The notes under the pieces are model-generated. The model ran no database searches, was not told where the DNA came from, and saw only the letters and a list, made by a program, of their open reading frames with translations. The position numbers were made by a program, and so were the translations under genes. A stretch of DNA of 64,000 nt from PALSA-894 sp034669145 (GTDB lineage Bacteria > Pseudomonadota > Alphaproteobacteria > Rhizobiales > Xanthobacteraceae), in the NCBI GenBank assembly GCA_034669145.1, contig JAXDNY010000268.1:22020-86019 (forward strand), read 5' to 3'. Shown one piece after another: positions 36,524-44,980 of the stretch (positions are counted from its first letter, which is position 1; the number at the start of each line of letters is the position of its first letter).

Positions 36524-37936
36524 TTACTTCGCGATGCGGAGCTTCGACAGGTTGGTGCCGATCTGGGCGAAGATCGCGTTGATCTGCGAGGAGTTGGTGA
36601 CCAGCCAGAACTTGCTCGTGTCGGTCGCGCATTGCTGCAGCATGGTGGAGGTCGGGTCGCCGTCGGTGTTGACCTGCAAAGCGTAGAGCGTGATGCCGGC
36701 CGCCTTGATGTTGTCGCACGCCTTCTTGGTGCGGTCGTCGATCGCCGACTGCGTGCTCGAAAACCGATTTTGCGTGTTCAGGCCGTCGGTCAGCAGGATG
36801 ACAACCTGAGTGTAGAAATAGTTCGGGTCTTTCGCCGGAATGGTGAAGGGCGCGGCGGTCAACGACTGGAAGCCCCACTGCAGACCGATCGTCTGATTCG
36901 TGTTGCCGTCCGGCTTCATCTCGTCGATCTTGGCATTCAGCGCGGTCCAATCGTAGCTCAGCGGCATCAGTTCAACTGGGCAGTTGGCGTACTGCTCGGC
37001 CGGGAACAGCGTCGCCTGAACGCTCACCGACGGTGCCGTGTTGTTGGTGTCGTAATCCTGGTCGCGATCGGTGACGCAACCGTTCCAGTTGCCATGGCCC
37101 GAGCAGCTGCCGCCGGACGTGAAGGCGACGCCAGTCCAGTTCCACAGCGTGCCCTGATAACAAATGCCGGTACTTGGACCGGTGCAGTTACCGCCGTTGG
37201 TGAAGCTCGAGCCGTTCACCTGCCAGAGCGTCCCGTTGTAGCAGATGCTTCCCGAGAAGGTGTTGCCGCCCGAGTTGCTGTTGGCTGAATCCCAGAGGTC
37301 CCAGCGGATCGACGACATGAAGTTATTCTTGCCGACGTTCACGTCCTTGCTGAACGGGATGATCGACACATAGACGTCGCCATTGGTGGTCGCGGCGTTC
37401 TTGAGCTGGGTGAGCAGGTTTTTCGACGCGGTCTTCAACGCATCGATCTTACCGGCGCTCGCCATCGAACCGGTGTTGTCGAGCACCAGCGCGACACGCA
37501 GGCGGTTGTTGCCCCACTTCACCGTGGAAGTGCTGCCGATGTTGAGGCTGGAGTAACCCATCACGTTCATGAACGTTGTGTCCATCGAACCCGACACCGC
37601 GATAGTGAGCTGCGAACCGCCCGTCGTGGTGTAGCTCGGAGTAATGACGATGTTCTTTGCCTCGGGATGATTGAACATCGCCTGGAAATACACATTCGTC
37701 TGCGTCTGCAGTTGGCTTGGCGTCAGCGTCGGCGCGAGCTTGGCCATCGCCAGCGCGGTCGCGTCGATCGCCGACTGCATGCCGACCCGCACCGAGTTGG
37801 CACGGCTGTAATCAATCGCGGCGCCGGTGAGACCGATCACCGGGATGATGGCGAGCGCGAACATCGGCGCGACGCCGCCGCGGCGGTCAGTCATGAAACG
37901 GGAGAGCAACATGTCACGCATCCTGGTTATGAACAT
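36524..37936 (-). CDS. TadG-like pilus-assembly protein with VWA domain
   Basis: A 470-aa protein. The N terminus has a TadE/G-type membrane anchor (RRGGVAPMFALAIIPVIGLT, then GAAIDYSRANSVRVGMQSAI). Residue 150 onward is a von Willebrand A domain with the metal-site motif ALVLDNTGSM, and the C terminus ends in FAQIGTNLSKLRIAK. A Gly/Asn/Trp-rich segment around 215-290 contains paired ICYNGTLWQVNG and ICYQGTLWNWTG units and several Cys. It probably acts at the envelope in Flp/Tad-type surface structures; no other Tad genes are in the window. Start could be the ATG at 37936 or at 37912, where AGGA is better spaced. Confidence 0.85.
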   Translation of the reverse strand: MFITRMRDMLLSRFMTDRRGGVAPMFALAIIPVIGLTGAAIDYSRANSVRVGMQSAIDATALAMAKLAPTLTPSQLQTQTNVYFQAMFNHPEAKNIVITPSYTTTGGSQLTIAVSGSMDTTFMNVMGYSSLNIGSTSTVKWGNNRLRVALVLDNTGSMASAGKIDALKTASKNLLTQLKNAATTNGDVYVSIIPFSKDVNVGKNNFMSSIRWDLWDSANSNSGGNTFSGSICYNGTLWQVNGSSFTNGGNCTGPSTGICYQGTLWNWTGVAFTSGGSCSGHGNWNGCVTDRDQDYDTNNTAPSVSVQATLFPAEQYANCPVELMPLSYDWTALNAKIDEMKPDGNTNQTIGLQWGFQSLTAAPFTIPAKDPNYFYTQVVILLTDGLNTQNRFSSTQSAIDDRTKKACDNIKAAGITLYALQVNTDGDPTSTMLQQCATDTSKFWLVTNSSQINAIFAQIGTNLSKLRIAK

Positions 37937-38715
37937 TGCGGCAGATTGCCACGAAGGCTTTTACATTCCGTTGAGGCAATTGCGCGCTTTCAGAGCGAGA
38001 TATTCAATACTGTATTAACCAAAAATTGGCCGCGGAGTGCCCAAGGCGCGGCGATCCGCGTGTTGGATGAATTGGGCAACGAGATTGCGCATGTCCCGGT
38101 GCGTCCGGAAGCCAAGTAGGCCCCCCAAGTTGACGCGAGCTACGATTTGAACCGAGAAGATCGAAGGCAATAAACCTCACGCCGCGCTCGGGCGGATCAT
38201 CCTACTTGGTGTTGTGTTTCCCGCATAACCGATATGATTCGAAATCACGAGCGCGCAGAATTGCGCGAGCGCGACACCCCGCGAAGATGACCATCATGAC
38301 CATCATGACGATGTGATGTGTGGTCCGTCCCCGGATATCGACGCCGACCGGGAGGCCGGGCGGCGAAGATTGCGGTGAGATGGTGCAGCACGAACGTGAC
38401 CCGGCCTAGCGATGGCGCAACGAGCGCGAGTACGACGATCGTCGCGACGCACAACCGCCCGGCGTCCTGAAACAGCCGGCGCACCGTCATGGGGCGACCC
38501 CGGGGGAACACCCATCGTTCATGCGCCCCTTATTGAATTGGCGAGAACGAAAATCCACCCGTGCCAGAGCGACACAATAGCCGCGGCGGTCGCTACCACC
38601 CCTCGAATTAACGCTCACGGCCGTCGGAAATTCATGCCCACAGCGCTGGCACGCTTTTCGCCGAACTCACCACGAGTCCACGAAAGGTTGTCCCGGACCG
38701 GGACAAGACTATGCC
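37937..38715. other. Long gap between TadG-like and glycosylphosphotransferase genes
   Basis: About 780 bases between divergent genes. I cannot support a gene. A minus frame at 38245-38511 (88 codons) has one hydrophobic stretch (CVATIVVLALVAPSLG) and then His/Asp/Arg-rich low-complexity sequence encoded by CATCATGAC repeats near 38288-38312; it may be a small membrane protein or chance. Promoters for both flanking genes should be here. Confidence 0.4.
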
Positions 38716-40161
38716 ATGACGTTCATGCCCCACTCGTTACTGGTGGCGGCGCATCCCTCGCGCCGGTGGACGACCTTTGCGCGCCATACCGTAAGGGTTG
38801 TGTGCGTGCTGGCGGACGCGGTGATCGTCATTGGCATCTCGGTCCTGATGGGCGCGGCCTATCATCTAGCAGTCTATGGCGATGCTGGACCGCTGCTCAG
38901 TTTTCTCGGTGTCGGCGCGACCGCCGCGGGCCTGTTCGTGCTGCCCGGGATTCTTCGCGGTGAGTATGACCTGACGCACTATCTTGCCTTCCGGCCGCAT
39001 CTCCGGCGCGTGTTTAACTACTGGAACGTCACCTTCGTCGCGCTGCTGGCGCTCGCCTTTATTACCCGGCTGATGGAGGACTACTCACGCGCCTCGATGG
39101 TGCTGTTTTATTTGGCGGGCCTGCCCGTCCTGCTGGTGACCCGCTATGCGTTGGTGTCCACGGTGATGCTCAGCAGCAAGGTCGGGCTCGTAACCGCGCA
39201 ACGCGTGTTCCTGATCGGCAGCGGCGAGGACATTTCGGGTTTCGTGCGGCGTTTTCAGCCTTGGAATTTCGGACTCCATACCGTTGGCGCCGCGCCGCTG
39301 AGGCGGCTCGACTCGTTCTCCTCGCGCGAGGAGCAGCGCCGTGCGCTCGAAGCCGATCTGCGCCAAGCGGTCGAAACCGCGCGTACGCTGCGGCCGGACG
39401 CGGTCCTCATCGTCACGCCGTGGTCGGACACCGGCACGATCGATAGCTGCGTCGATGAATTTCTTAACATGCCGGTCGAGATCCATCTCGGGCCCGAACG
39501 CATCCTCGATCGCTTCGAGCATGTTCGTATCGCCAGGCATGGCCCGATGACGAGCCTCCAGCTCACGCGTGCGCCGCTCACCTGGGCCGAGCGCACGCAG
39601 AAGCGCGCCTTCGACGTGGTAATCGCAGCCGGCGCGCTGACGGTGTTGGTGCCTGCATTAGCCGTGATAGCTCTCGCGATCTGGCTCGAGAGCGGGCAGC
39701 CCCTGTTCTTCCGCCAGCGACGTTACGGTTTCAACCAACAGGAATTCCGCATCATCAAGTTCCGCACCATGAACACATTCGAAGACGGCGACGTGGTGCG
39801 GCAGGTGACGCCCAACGACCGCCGCGTCACGCGTGTCGGACGCATCTTGCGCAAGTGGAACCTCGACGAGCTGCCGCAACTGATCAACGTGCTCAAGGGC
39901 GATATGTCGCTGGTTGGCCCGCGCCCGCACGCGCTGACCCATAATCGCGAATTCGAGCGCAAAATCGCGCTCTATGCGCGCCGTCACAACGTGCTGCCCG
40001 GCATTACCGGCTGGGCGCAGGTCAACGGCTTCCGAGGGGAAACCGATACCGACGAAAAGATGCGCGGACGAGTCGACCACGATCTTTATTACATCGACAA
40101 TTGGTCACCATGGTTCGATCTGCGGATTCTGCTGTGGACGGTGTTTTCGAGAGGGGTGTAA
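38716..40161 (+). CDS. Polyprenyl-phosphate hexose-1-phosphate transferase (priming enzyme of exopolysaccharide synthesis)
   Basis: A 481-aa membrane enzyme. Four N-terminal hydrophobic segments (to about residue 150) precede a CoA-binding-like cytosolic domain (TAQRVFLIGSGEDISGFVRR). A further membrane segment (FDVVIAAGALTVLVPALAVI) leads to the catalytic domain with IIKFRTMNTFEDGD, NLDELPQLINVLKGDMSLVG, then PRPHA, and PGITGWAQVNGFRGET. It transfers the first sugar phosphate to undecaprenyl phosphate and so starts each repeat unit for the preceding glycosyltransferases, flippase and polymerase. Confidence 0.92.
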   Translation: MTFMPHSLLVAAHPSRRWTTFARHTVRVVCVLADAVIVIGISVLMGAAYHLAVYGDAGPLLSFLGVGATAAGLFVLPGILRGEYDLTHYLAFRPHLRRVFNYWNVTFVALLALAFITRLMEDYSRASMVLFYLAGLPVLLVTRYALVSTVMLSSKVGLVTAQRVFLIGSGEDISGFVRRFQPWNFGLHTVGAAPLRRLDSFSSREEQRRALEADLRQAVETARTLRPDAVLIVTPWSDTGTIDSCVDEFLNMPVEIHLGPERILDRFEHVRIARHGPMTSLQLTRAPLTWAERTQKRAFDVVIAAGALTVLVPALAVIALAIWLESGQPLFFRQRRYGFNQQEFRIIKFRTMNTFEDGDVVRQVTPNDRRVTRVGRILRKWNLDELPQLINVLKGDMSLVGPRPHALTHNREFERKIALYARRHNVLPGITGWAQVNGFRGETDTDEKMRGRVDHDLYYIDNWSPWFDLRILLWTVFSRGV

Positions 40162-40244
40162 GGGCGCTTCGTTTGGGCCCGCGGACCCTCCGCGGAGAAC
40201 GTACGCACGACACACACGTCCGCAAAACCCCAAGATTGGCCCTG

Positions 40245-40481
40245 ATCCGACGAGTCGATTTCGCTCAAACGATCGACAACGCGAAGCTGCGGCGACAGGC
40301 TGCACGCCTTGGCGTGACGTTCGATCACCGTCGGATCACCGACCAGCATCGGCCGGCACATCCCACGAACGTTCGGATCGAGCGCGGCCTTGAGGCTTAT
40401 CTCCGGGCCGATCCCCGCAGGATCTCCGATCGCAATGGCGACAATCGGTTTGTCATGTCGGCCCAAGGCACCCATCTCCAA
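40245..40481 (-). pseudogene. pdxA: Truncated pdxA (4-hydroxythreonine-4-phosphate dehydrogenase) N terminus
   Basis: The first 70-75 codons of this minus frame (KPIVAIAIGDPAGIGPEISL, then KAALDPNVRGMCRPMLVGDP) are clear PdxA sequence, which normally runs to about 330 residues. After roughly VVDRLSEIDSS the similarity ends and the frame runs into the end of the glycosylphosphotransferase gene. The catalytic and metal-binding residues lie in the missing part, so it cannot be functional. Confidence 0.8.
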
Positions 40482-40530
40482 TTGTCAGGCGCGCAGCGCG
40501 GTCAGCATGGCCTCAACGTATTCTTCGCCC

Positions 40531-41100
40531 TTCGCCGAATCGGTTCAAGAGCTGATTGCCTATGCGAAGGCCAATCCCCGGAAGTTGACCTACGCGTCGC
40601 AAGGGAGCGGAACGACGCCGCACCTGACTGCCGAGCTGTTCCAGAGCTTGACCGGAACGCAGCTCCAGCACGTGCCCTATCGCGGGACCGCACCGGCACT
40701 GAACGATCTTGCAGCTGGCCATGTCGATCTGATGTTCGTGGACATAACCGCCGTGCTGCCGCTCGAACAGGCGGGGAAAACGCGGGTGCTGGCAATCGCT
40801 TCACGGCAGCGCCCGGCCGATCTGCCCGAAGTTCCGACGTTCGAACAGGCAGGTGTTGCGGGACTTCTCTCCGCGGCCTGGAACGCCATCGTGGCTCCCC
40901 CAAGAACGCCAGAGCCGATCACGTCCCGGCTCAACACGGAGATCAACGCGATACTCAACCTGCCTGAAGTTGAGGCGCTTTTCCGTAAACTACATCTCAC
41001 TCGTGTGGGCGGCAGCCGCGCGGATATGACGGAATTCGTGAACGCGGAACGTCAACGCTGGGAAGATGTTGTCCGCAGCACAAACGTCACTCCGGAATAG
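40531..41100 (+). pseudogene. 5'-truncated TctC/Bug-family solute-binding protein
   Basis: About 190 residues of a tripartite tricarboxylate-transporter binding protein: FAESVQELIAYAKANPRKLT, then YASQGSGTTPHLTAELFQS, VPYRGTAPALNDLAAGHVDL and the C terminus with RLNTEINAILNLPEVEALF. The family is normally about 320 aa with a signal peptide; the first 120 residues and the signal are absent, replaced by sequence antisense to the pdxA fragment. An ATG at 40390 exists but would make a protein that cannot be exported. Confidence 0.75.
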
Positions 41101-41284
41101 GTTCGGAGCCCTTAGCGCGACGGCGCTTCTTAGCGTCGCCGGACGTCTGCTTTGGGCCCACACGCGGCCACGCTGATCCACTCGACTTCCCGATAGCGAG
41201 AGACGGCGCGACGTGCCCGGAAAAGCGGCGATTCTGAATGACGACCGCGCCCTGCTCGGTCATTCGTCAGGACGAATCGTATCT
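41101..41284. other. Short gap after the TctC remnant
   Basis: 184 bases between the convergent ends of the TctC remnant and the molybdoenzyme gene. No gene or clear hairpin seen. Confidence 0.4.
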
Positions 41285-43498
41285 CTAGCCGAGCGCCTTC
41301 TTAACCCGCTCGGGCGTGAACGGTGTATGCCGCAAGCGTACTCCGGTGAGCTGTGCCACAGAATTCGAAATCGCCGGCGCTACAAGCGGCGTCGACATCT
41401 GACCGGCTCCGGTCGGGTGGTTGTCTGTCTGGAGCACGTCGACGTGCATCAGCGGCACCTCGTTCATGCGCGGTACTTGGTAATCGTAGAAGTTCGACTG
41501 CTCGACTGCGCCGTCCTTGATGCTGATGCGTTCGCTCAACGCCAATCCCAAGCCATAGACCGTGCTGCCTTCGGTCTGCGCCGCAATGTTGTCAGGCTGC
41601 ACCGCAACGCCGCAGTCGATGGCACACCAGAACTCGTGCGCCTTGATCTCCCCGGTGCGACGATCGATGGAGATCTCGACGATCCCGGCAACCTGCGATC
41701 CGGAATAATCGAGATAGGCAAAGCCAAGACCGCGCCCTTCGCGCCTGCGGCCCCAATTGGCCATCTCGGCCACGCGCTCAACAACTTTGACAGCGCGTGG
41801 GGACTTCTGCAGCAGATCGAGCCGGAACTTCACCGGGTCGATACCCTTCTTCATGGCGATCTCATCGAGGAAGACTTCCGCGGCGAACTTATTGGCGGTG
41901 AAGCTGATGCCACGCAGCGGCGCCGTGCGTACCCCGGTGTCCTCGTAGATCTGCTCCACCAGTTGATGTGGAACGTCGTATCCTTTCAGGTCGGCGCCTA
42001 ACATCAGAATGAAGTCTTTCTTGCCGGCATTCGCGTAGCGCACCGGATCAGCGAACGGTGTGACACGGTCACCTGCGAGCCTGTGCTGATAAGCGATGAG
42101 CTTGCCGGATGCGTCGAACCCGGCGCGCAGATGGTGTGCTGAGAGCGGGCGGAAGCGGCCGTTGCGGATATCGTCCTCGCGCGTCCACATCACCTTTACG
42201 GGCTTGCCCGCTTCCCTTGCGAGCAACACAGCGTCGATCAGAAAATCCATGTCGCGCGGGCCGCGGCGGCCGAAGCCGCCGCCCATCAGCAGATCGTGCA
42301 GCTTGACCTTGTCACGCGCGATGCCGAGCGCCTTGGCGGTTGCCTCCTGCGCCATGGTTTGGCTCTGCGTACCGCACCAGATTTCGGCGGAATCGCCCGA
42401 CGGCGACACCGAAGCGACCGCGTTCAAAGGCTCCATCTGCGCGTGGTAGGCGTAGTCGCAGACATATTCGGCTTCCATTGTGGCGGCCGCCTTCGCCATT
42501 TCCGCCCGCGCGTCGCCAAGCTTGAACCAATCGGTAGCCTTGGAATTCGGATCGCGGGCGGCCGCCGCGAAAACGTCGATGCCCTTGTCGCTGTCGAAAC
42601 CCCACGCCTCGCCGGACTTGCTCCAGGTGGTGCTCGCTTCGATGACCTGCCGGGCCGCGAATGCCGCCCACGGCGTTTCGGCGATCACGCCCACGCCGTG
42701 TGGCAGCTTCACCAGCTTCACGACGCCCGCGACCGCTTTGGCCTTCGTCTCGTCGATCTTCTCGGGGGTCGCACCCTCGACCGGCGCCCGCACCACAGCG
42801 CCATAGAGCATTTCAGGGACCTGAACGTCGATTGAGTAGCGTGCCGTGCCGTTGACCTTGCTCGGCAACTCGACGCGCATCACGTCCATGCCGATCAGGC
42901 GGAAGTCGGCCGACTTTTTCAGATCTTCCGGTTTGATTGCCGGTGCTTCGCTCGGCACGTCCGCGAACGCTGCGATCTCGCCATAAGTCAGCCTGCGGCT
43001 GGACTTGGCGTGTACCACGATGCTCGGTTCGGTGGTCAGTTCGTCGACCGAAACGCCGAGCTTCTTCGCCGCATTATCCAGCAGCACGCGGCGCACCTGC
43101 GCGCCCATCATGCGCAGCGGCCGATAGTAGCTCGTCACCGCGTTCGAGCCGGCGGTGTACATCATGCCGCCAAAGCCGGGGTTGCCGTAAATCTTGTCGA
43201 GCGCCGGCGCTGGCACGATGCGCACGTGTGACCAGTCGGCGTCGAGCTCTTCGGCGATGATGAGCGGAAGCGAGGTCATCGACCCTTGCCCCATCTCGGT
43301 GGCGGCCGACATGATGGTGACGGTGCCGTCGGTTGCGATGCTGATCCACGGGCTGAGCACCTGGCCTGTTCGCTCGGCAGCCAGAACGGCGGTGTCGGCT
43401 CGGCCGCCGAGCGCGACGGCAAATGATAGACCGGCTGCGCCGATCATAACCTGACGGCGCGACACCGAAGCTTCGAAATGCCTGATGGGCTTGTTCAT
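41285..43498 (-). CDS. Molybdenum hydroxylase large subunit (isoquinoline 1-oxidoreductase beta-like)
   Basis: A 737-aa exported molybdopterin subunit of the xanthine-dehydrogenase superfamily. A Tat signal (SVSRRQVMIGAAGLSFAVAL) begins it. Molybdopterin-binding stretches include ATEMGQGSMTSLPLIIAEEL near 85, LLMGGGFGRRGPRDMDFLID near 395, and PLRGISFTANKFAAEVFLDE. The C-terminal active-site loop reads HPTGAGQMSTPLVAPAISNS: the usual GxGE glutamate is replaced by Gln. The [2Fe-2S] partner lies one base upstream. Substrate is probably an N-heterocycle or aldehyde, but this is unknown and the substitution makes activity uncertain. Confidence 0.9.
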   Translation of the reverse strand: MNKPIRHFEASVSRRQVMIGAAGLSFAVALGGRADTAVLAAERTGQVLSPWISIATDGTVTIMSAATEMGQGSMTSLPLIIAEELDADWSHVRIVPAPALDKIYGNPGFGGMMYTAGSNAVTSYYRPLRMMGAQVRRVLLDNAAKKLGVSVDELTTEPSIVVHAKSSRRLTYGEIAAFADVPSEAPAIKPEDLKKSADFRLIGMDVMRVELPSKVNGTARYSIDVQVPEMLYGAVVRAPVEGATPEKIDETKAKAVAGVVKLVKLPHGVGVIAETPWAAFAARQVIEASTTWSKSGEAWGFDSDKGIDVFAAAARDPNSKATDWFKLGDARAEMAKAAATMEAEYVCDYAYHAQMEPLNAVASVSPSGDSAEIWCGTQSQTMAQEATAKALGIARDKVKLHDLLMGGGFGRRGPRDMDFLIDAVLLAREAGKPVKVMWTREDDIRNGRFRPLSAHHLRAGFDASGKLIAYQHRLAGDRVTPFADPVRYANAGKKDFILMLGADLKGYDVPHQLVEQIYEDTGVRTAPLRGISFTANKFAAEVFLDEIAMKKGIDPVKFRLDLLQKSPRAVKVVERVAEMANWGRRREGRGLGFAYLDYSGSQVAGIVEISIDRRTGEIKAHEFWCAIDCGVAVQPDNIAAQTEGSTVYGLGLALSERISIKDGAVEQSNFYDYQVPRMNEVPLMHVDVLQTDNHPTGAGQMSTPLVAPAISNSVAQLTGVRLRHTPFTPERVKKALG

Positions 43499-43499
43499 G

Positions 43500-43955
43500 T
43501 CATGCCTCCCGGGCCGCGCGTTCGACGGCGCGCACGATGCGTTGATAGGTCCCGCAGCGGCAGATATTGGTGCTCATGTGCTCGACGATTTCGGCACGGG
43601 TCGGCCTCGGCTTCTGGTTGAGGAGGTCGGCCGCGCTCATGATCTGGCCGGACTGGCAGTAGCCGCATTGCGGCACCCGCTCAGCGAGCCAGGCTTTCTG
43701 GACCGGATGGCTGGAATCCGCGGACAAGCCCTCGATCGTGGTCACCGACTTGCCGGCGACTTCGGAAACTGGGGTCTGGCACGAATAGGCGCGCTTGCCG
43801 TCGATGTGCACCATGCAGGCCCCGCAGAGACCGGCGCCGCAGCCGAACTTGGTGCCGGTGAGCTTCAAGCCCTCGCGGATCACCCATAACAGCGGCGTTG
43901 TCGGAGGAGCGTCGGTGGATGCCGCCTTGCCGTTCACAGTGAAGTTCATGGCCAT
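43500..43955 (-). CDS. [2Fe-2S] subunit of the molybdenum hydroxylase (IorA-like)
   Basis: A 151-aa protein with two iron-sulphur clusters. The plant-type ferredoxin site is KFGCGAGLCGACMVHIDGKR with a fourth Cys in YSCQTP, and the second site is VPQCGYCQSGQIMSA with NICRCGTYQRI. It passes electrons from the molybdenum centre to an acceptor, often a membrane c-type cytochrome in this subfamily. It has no signal peptide and would be co-exported with the Tat-carrying large subunit, whose gene begins one base after its stop. Confidence 0.94.
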   Translation of the reverse strand: MAMNFTVNGKAASTDAPPTTPLLWVIREGLKLTGTKFGCGAGLCGACMVHIDGKRAYSCQTPVSEVAGKSVTTIEGLSADSSHPVQKAWLAERVPQCGYCQSGQIMSAADLLNQKPRPTRAEIVEHMSTNICRCGTYQRIVRAVERAAREA

Positions 43956-44176
43956 TTCGATCCTCCTTCAGGCTGCCCAGATTCAAGACCGGCGCTGGGG
44001 CGGCAAACGATTATTCGGCAGATGAGCTCTGGAAACAGATTGAACGGTATCAGTTGGCGGAGTTTGCCGGAAGCCGCTCACGGAGTGTTCATCGCCTGAG
44101 GTTTGGCGACGCGGCTTGACTTGGACGCCCACGCACCGAGGATGCGCCTCCAACGCAATACGAGGATGGAAGCGCA
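43956..44176. promoter_or_regulatory. Divergent promoter region, molybdoenzyme and ABC importer
   Basis: 221 bases between divergent starts, with no supported gene. It should hold promoters for both operons; no obvious operator. Confidence 0.4.
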
Positions 44177-44980
44177 ATGGCGGCCAAGGAGAGCATAGAG
44201 GCGATCGTTGCCAAAAACGCGAGCAAGATGTTTCTCGATGGCGCTGTCGTGGCCTTCCGTCAGGTCGATCTTGTCGTGCATGACAAGGAAACCCTCTGCA
44301 CCGTTGGCCCGAGCGGATGCGGCAAGACCACGCTCCTGCGCTGCATCGCCGGCGTGACCGACCTGACGGGCGGCGAACTCAAGGTCGGCGGCAAACCGGT
44401 TGCGGGACCGCCCGACGGCGTCGCGATGGTGTTCCAGCATTTCGGGCTGCTGCCGTGGAAGACCGTCTACGACAATGCCGCGTTCGGCCTTGCGATGGCG
44501 CACGCACCGGCCGCACGCATCAAGGAGCGCGTTGGGCACTATCTCGATCTCGTCGGACTTGCGGGCTTCGAACAGCACTATCCCTATCAACTCTCCGGCG
44601 GCATGCAGCAGCGCGTCGGGCTGGTGCGCGCGCTTACGGTCGATCCCAATATCCTGCTGATGGACGAGCCGTTCGCGGCGCTCGATGCGCAGACGCGTGA
44701 AGTGCTGCAGGAGGAACTGCTACGCATCATGCAACGGCCGGACGAGCGCAAGACCATGATGTTCATCACCCACTCGATCGACGAGGCGATATTGTTGGGC
44801 GACCGCATCGCGGTGATGAGCGCGCGCCCCGGCCGCATTCAGGAGATTCTCGACGTCCCATTCGTGCGCCCGCGCGATGTCAGCGCTTTGCGCGCCGATC
44901 CGCGATTTGCCGAACTGCGCGCGCACATCTGGGGCGAATTGCAGGCGCCGAACGCGACACGACGCGCGGAGGTCGCGTGA
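44177..44980 (+). CDS. ABC importer ATPase (TauB/SsuB-like)
   Basis: A 267-aa nucleotide-binding subunit. Walker A is TVGPSGCGKTTLL, the Q-loop region VFQHFGLLPWKTV, the signature LSGGMQQRVGLVRAL, Walker B ILLMDEPFAALDAQ and the switch His in FITHSIDEA. The sequence fits the nitrate/sulphonate/taurine importer family. The stop overlaps the permease ATG (TGATG). Confidence 0.94.
   Translation: MAAKESIEAIVAKNASKMFLDGAVVAFRQVDLVVHDKETLCTVGPSGCGKTTLLRCIAGVTDLTGGELKVGGKPVAGPPDGVAMVFQHFGLLPWKTVYDNAAFGLAMAHAPAARIKERVGHYLDLVGLAGFEQHYPYQLSGGMQQRVGLVRALTVDPNILLMDEPFAALDAQTREVLQEELLRIMQRPDERKTMMFITHSIDEAILLGDRIAVMSARPGRIQEILDVPFVRPRDVSALRADPRFAELRAHIWGELQAPNATRRAEVA

Noticed and set aside
38288..38312. 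CATCATGAC short tandem repeat as a CRISPR or regulatory array
   Set aside because: Only about three short units with no spacers; explained as low complexity.
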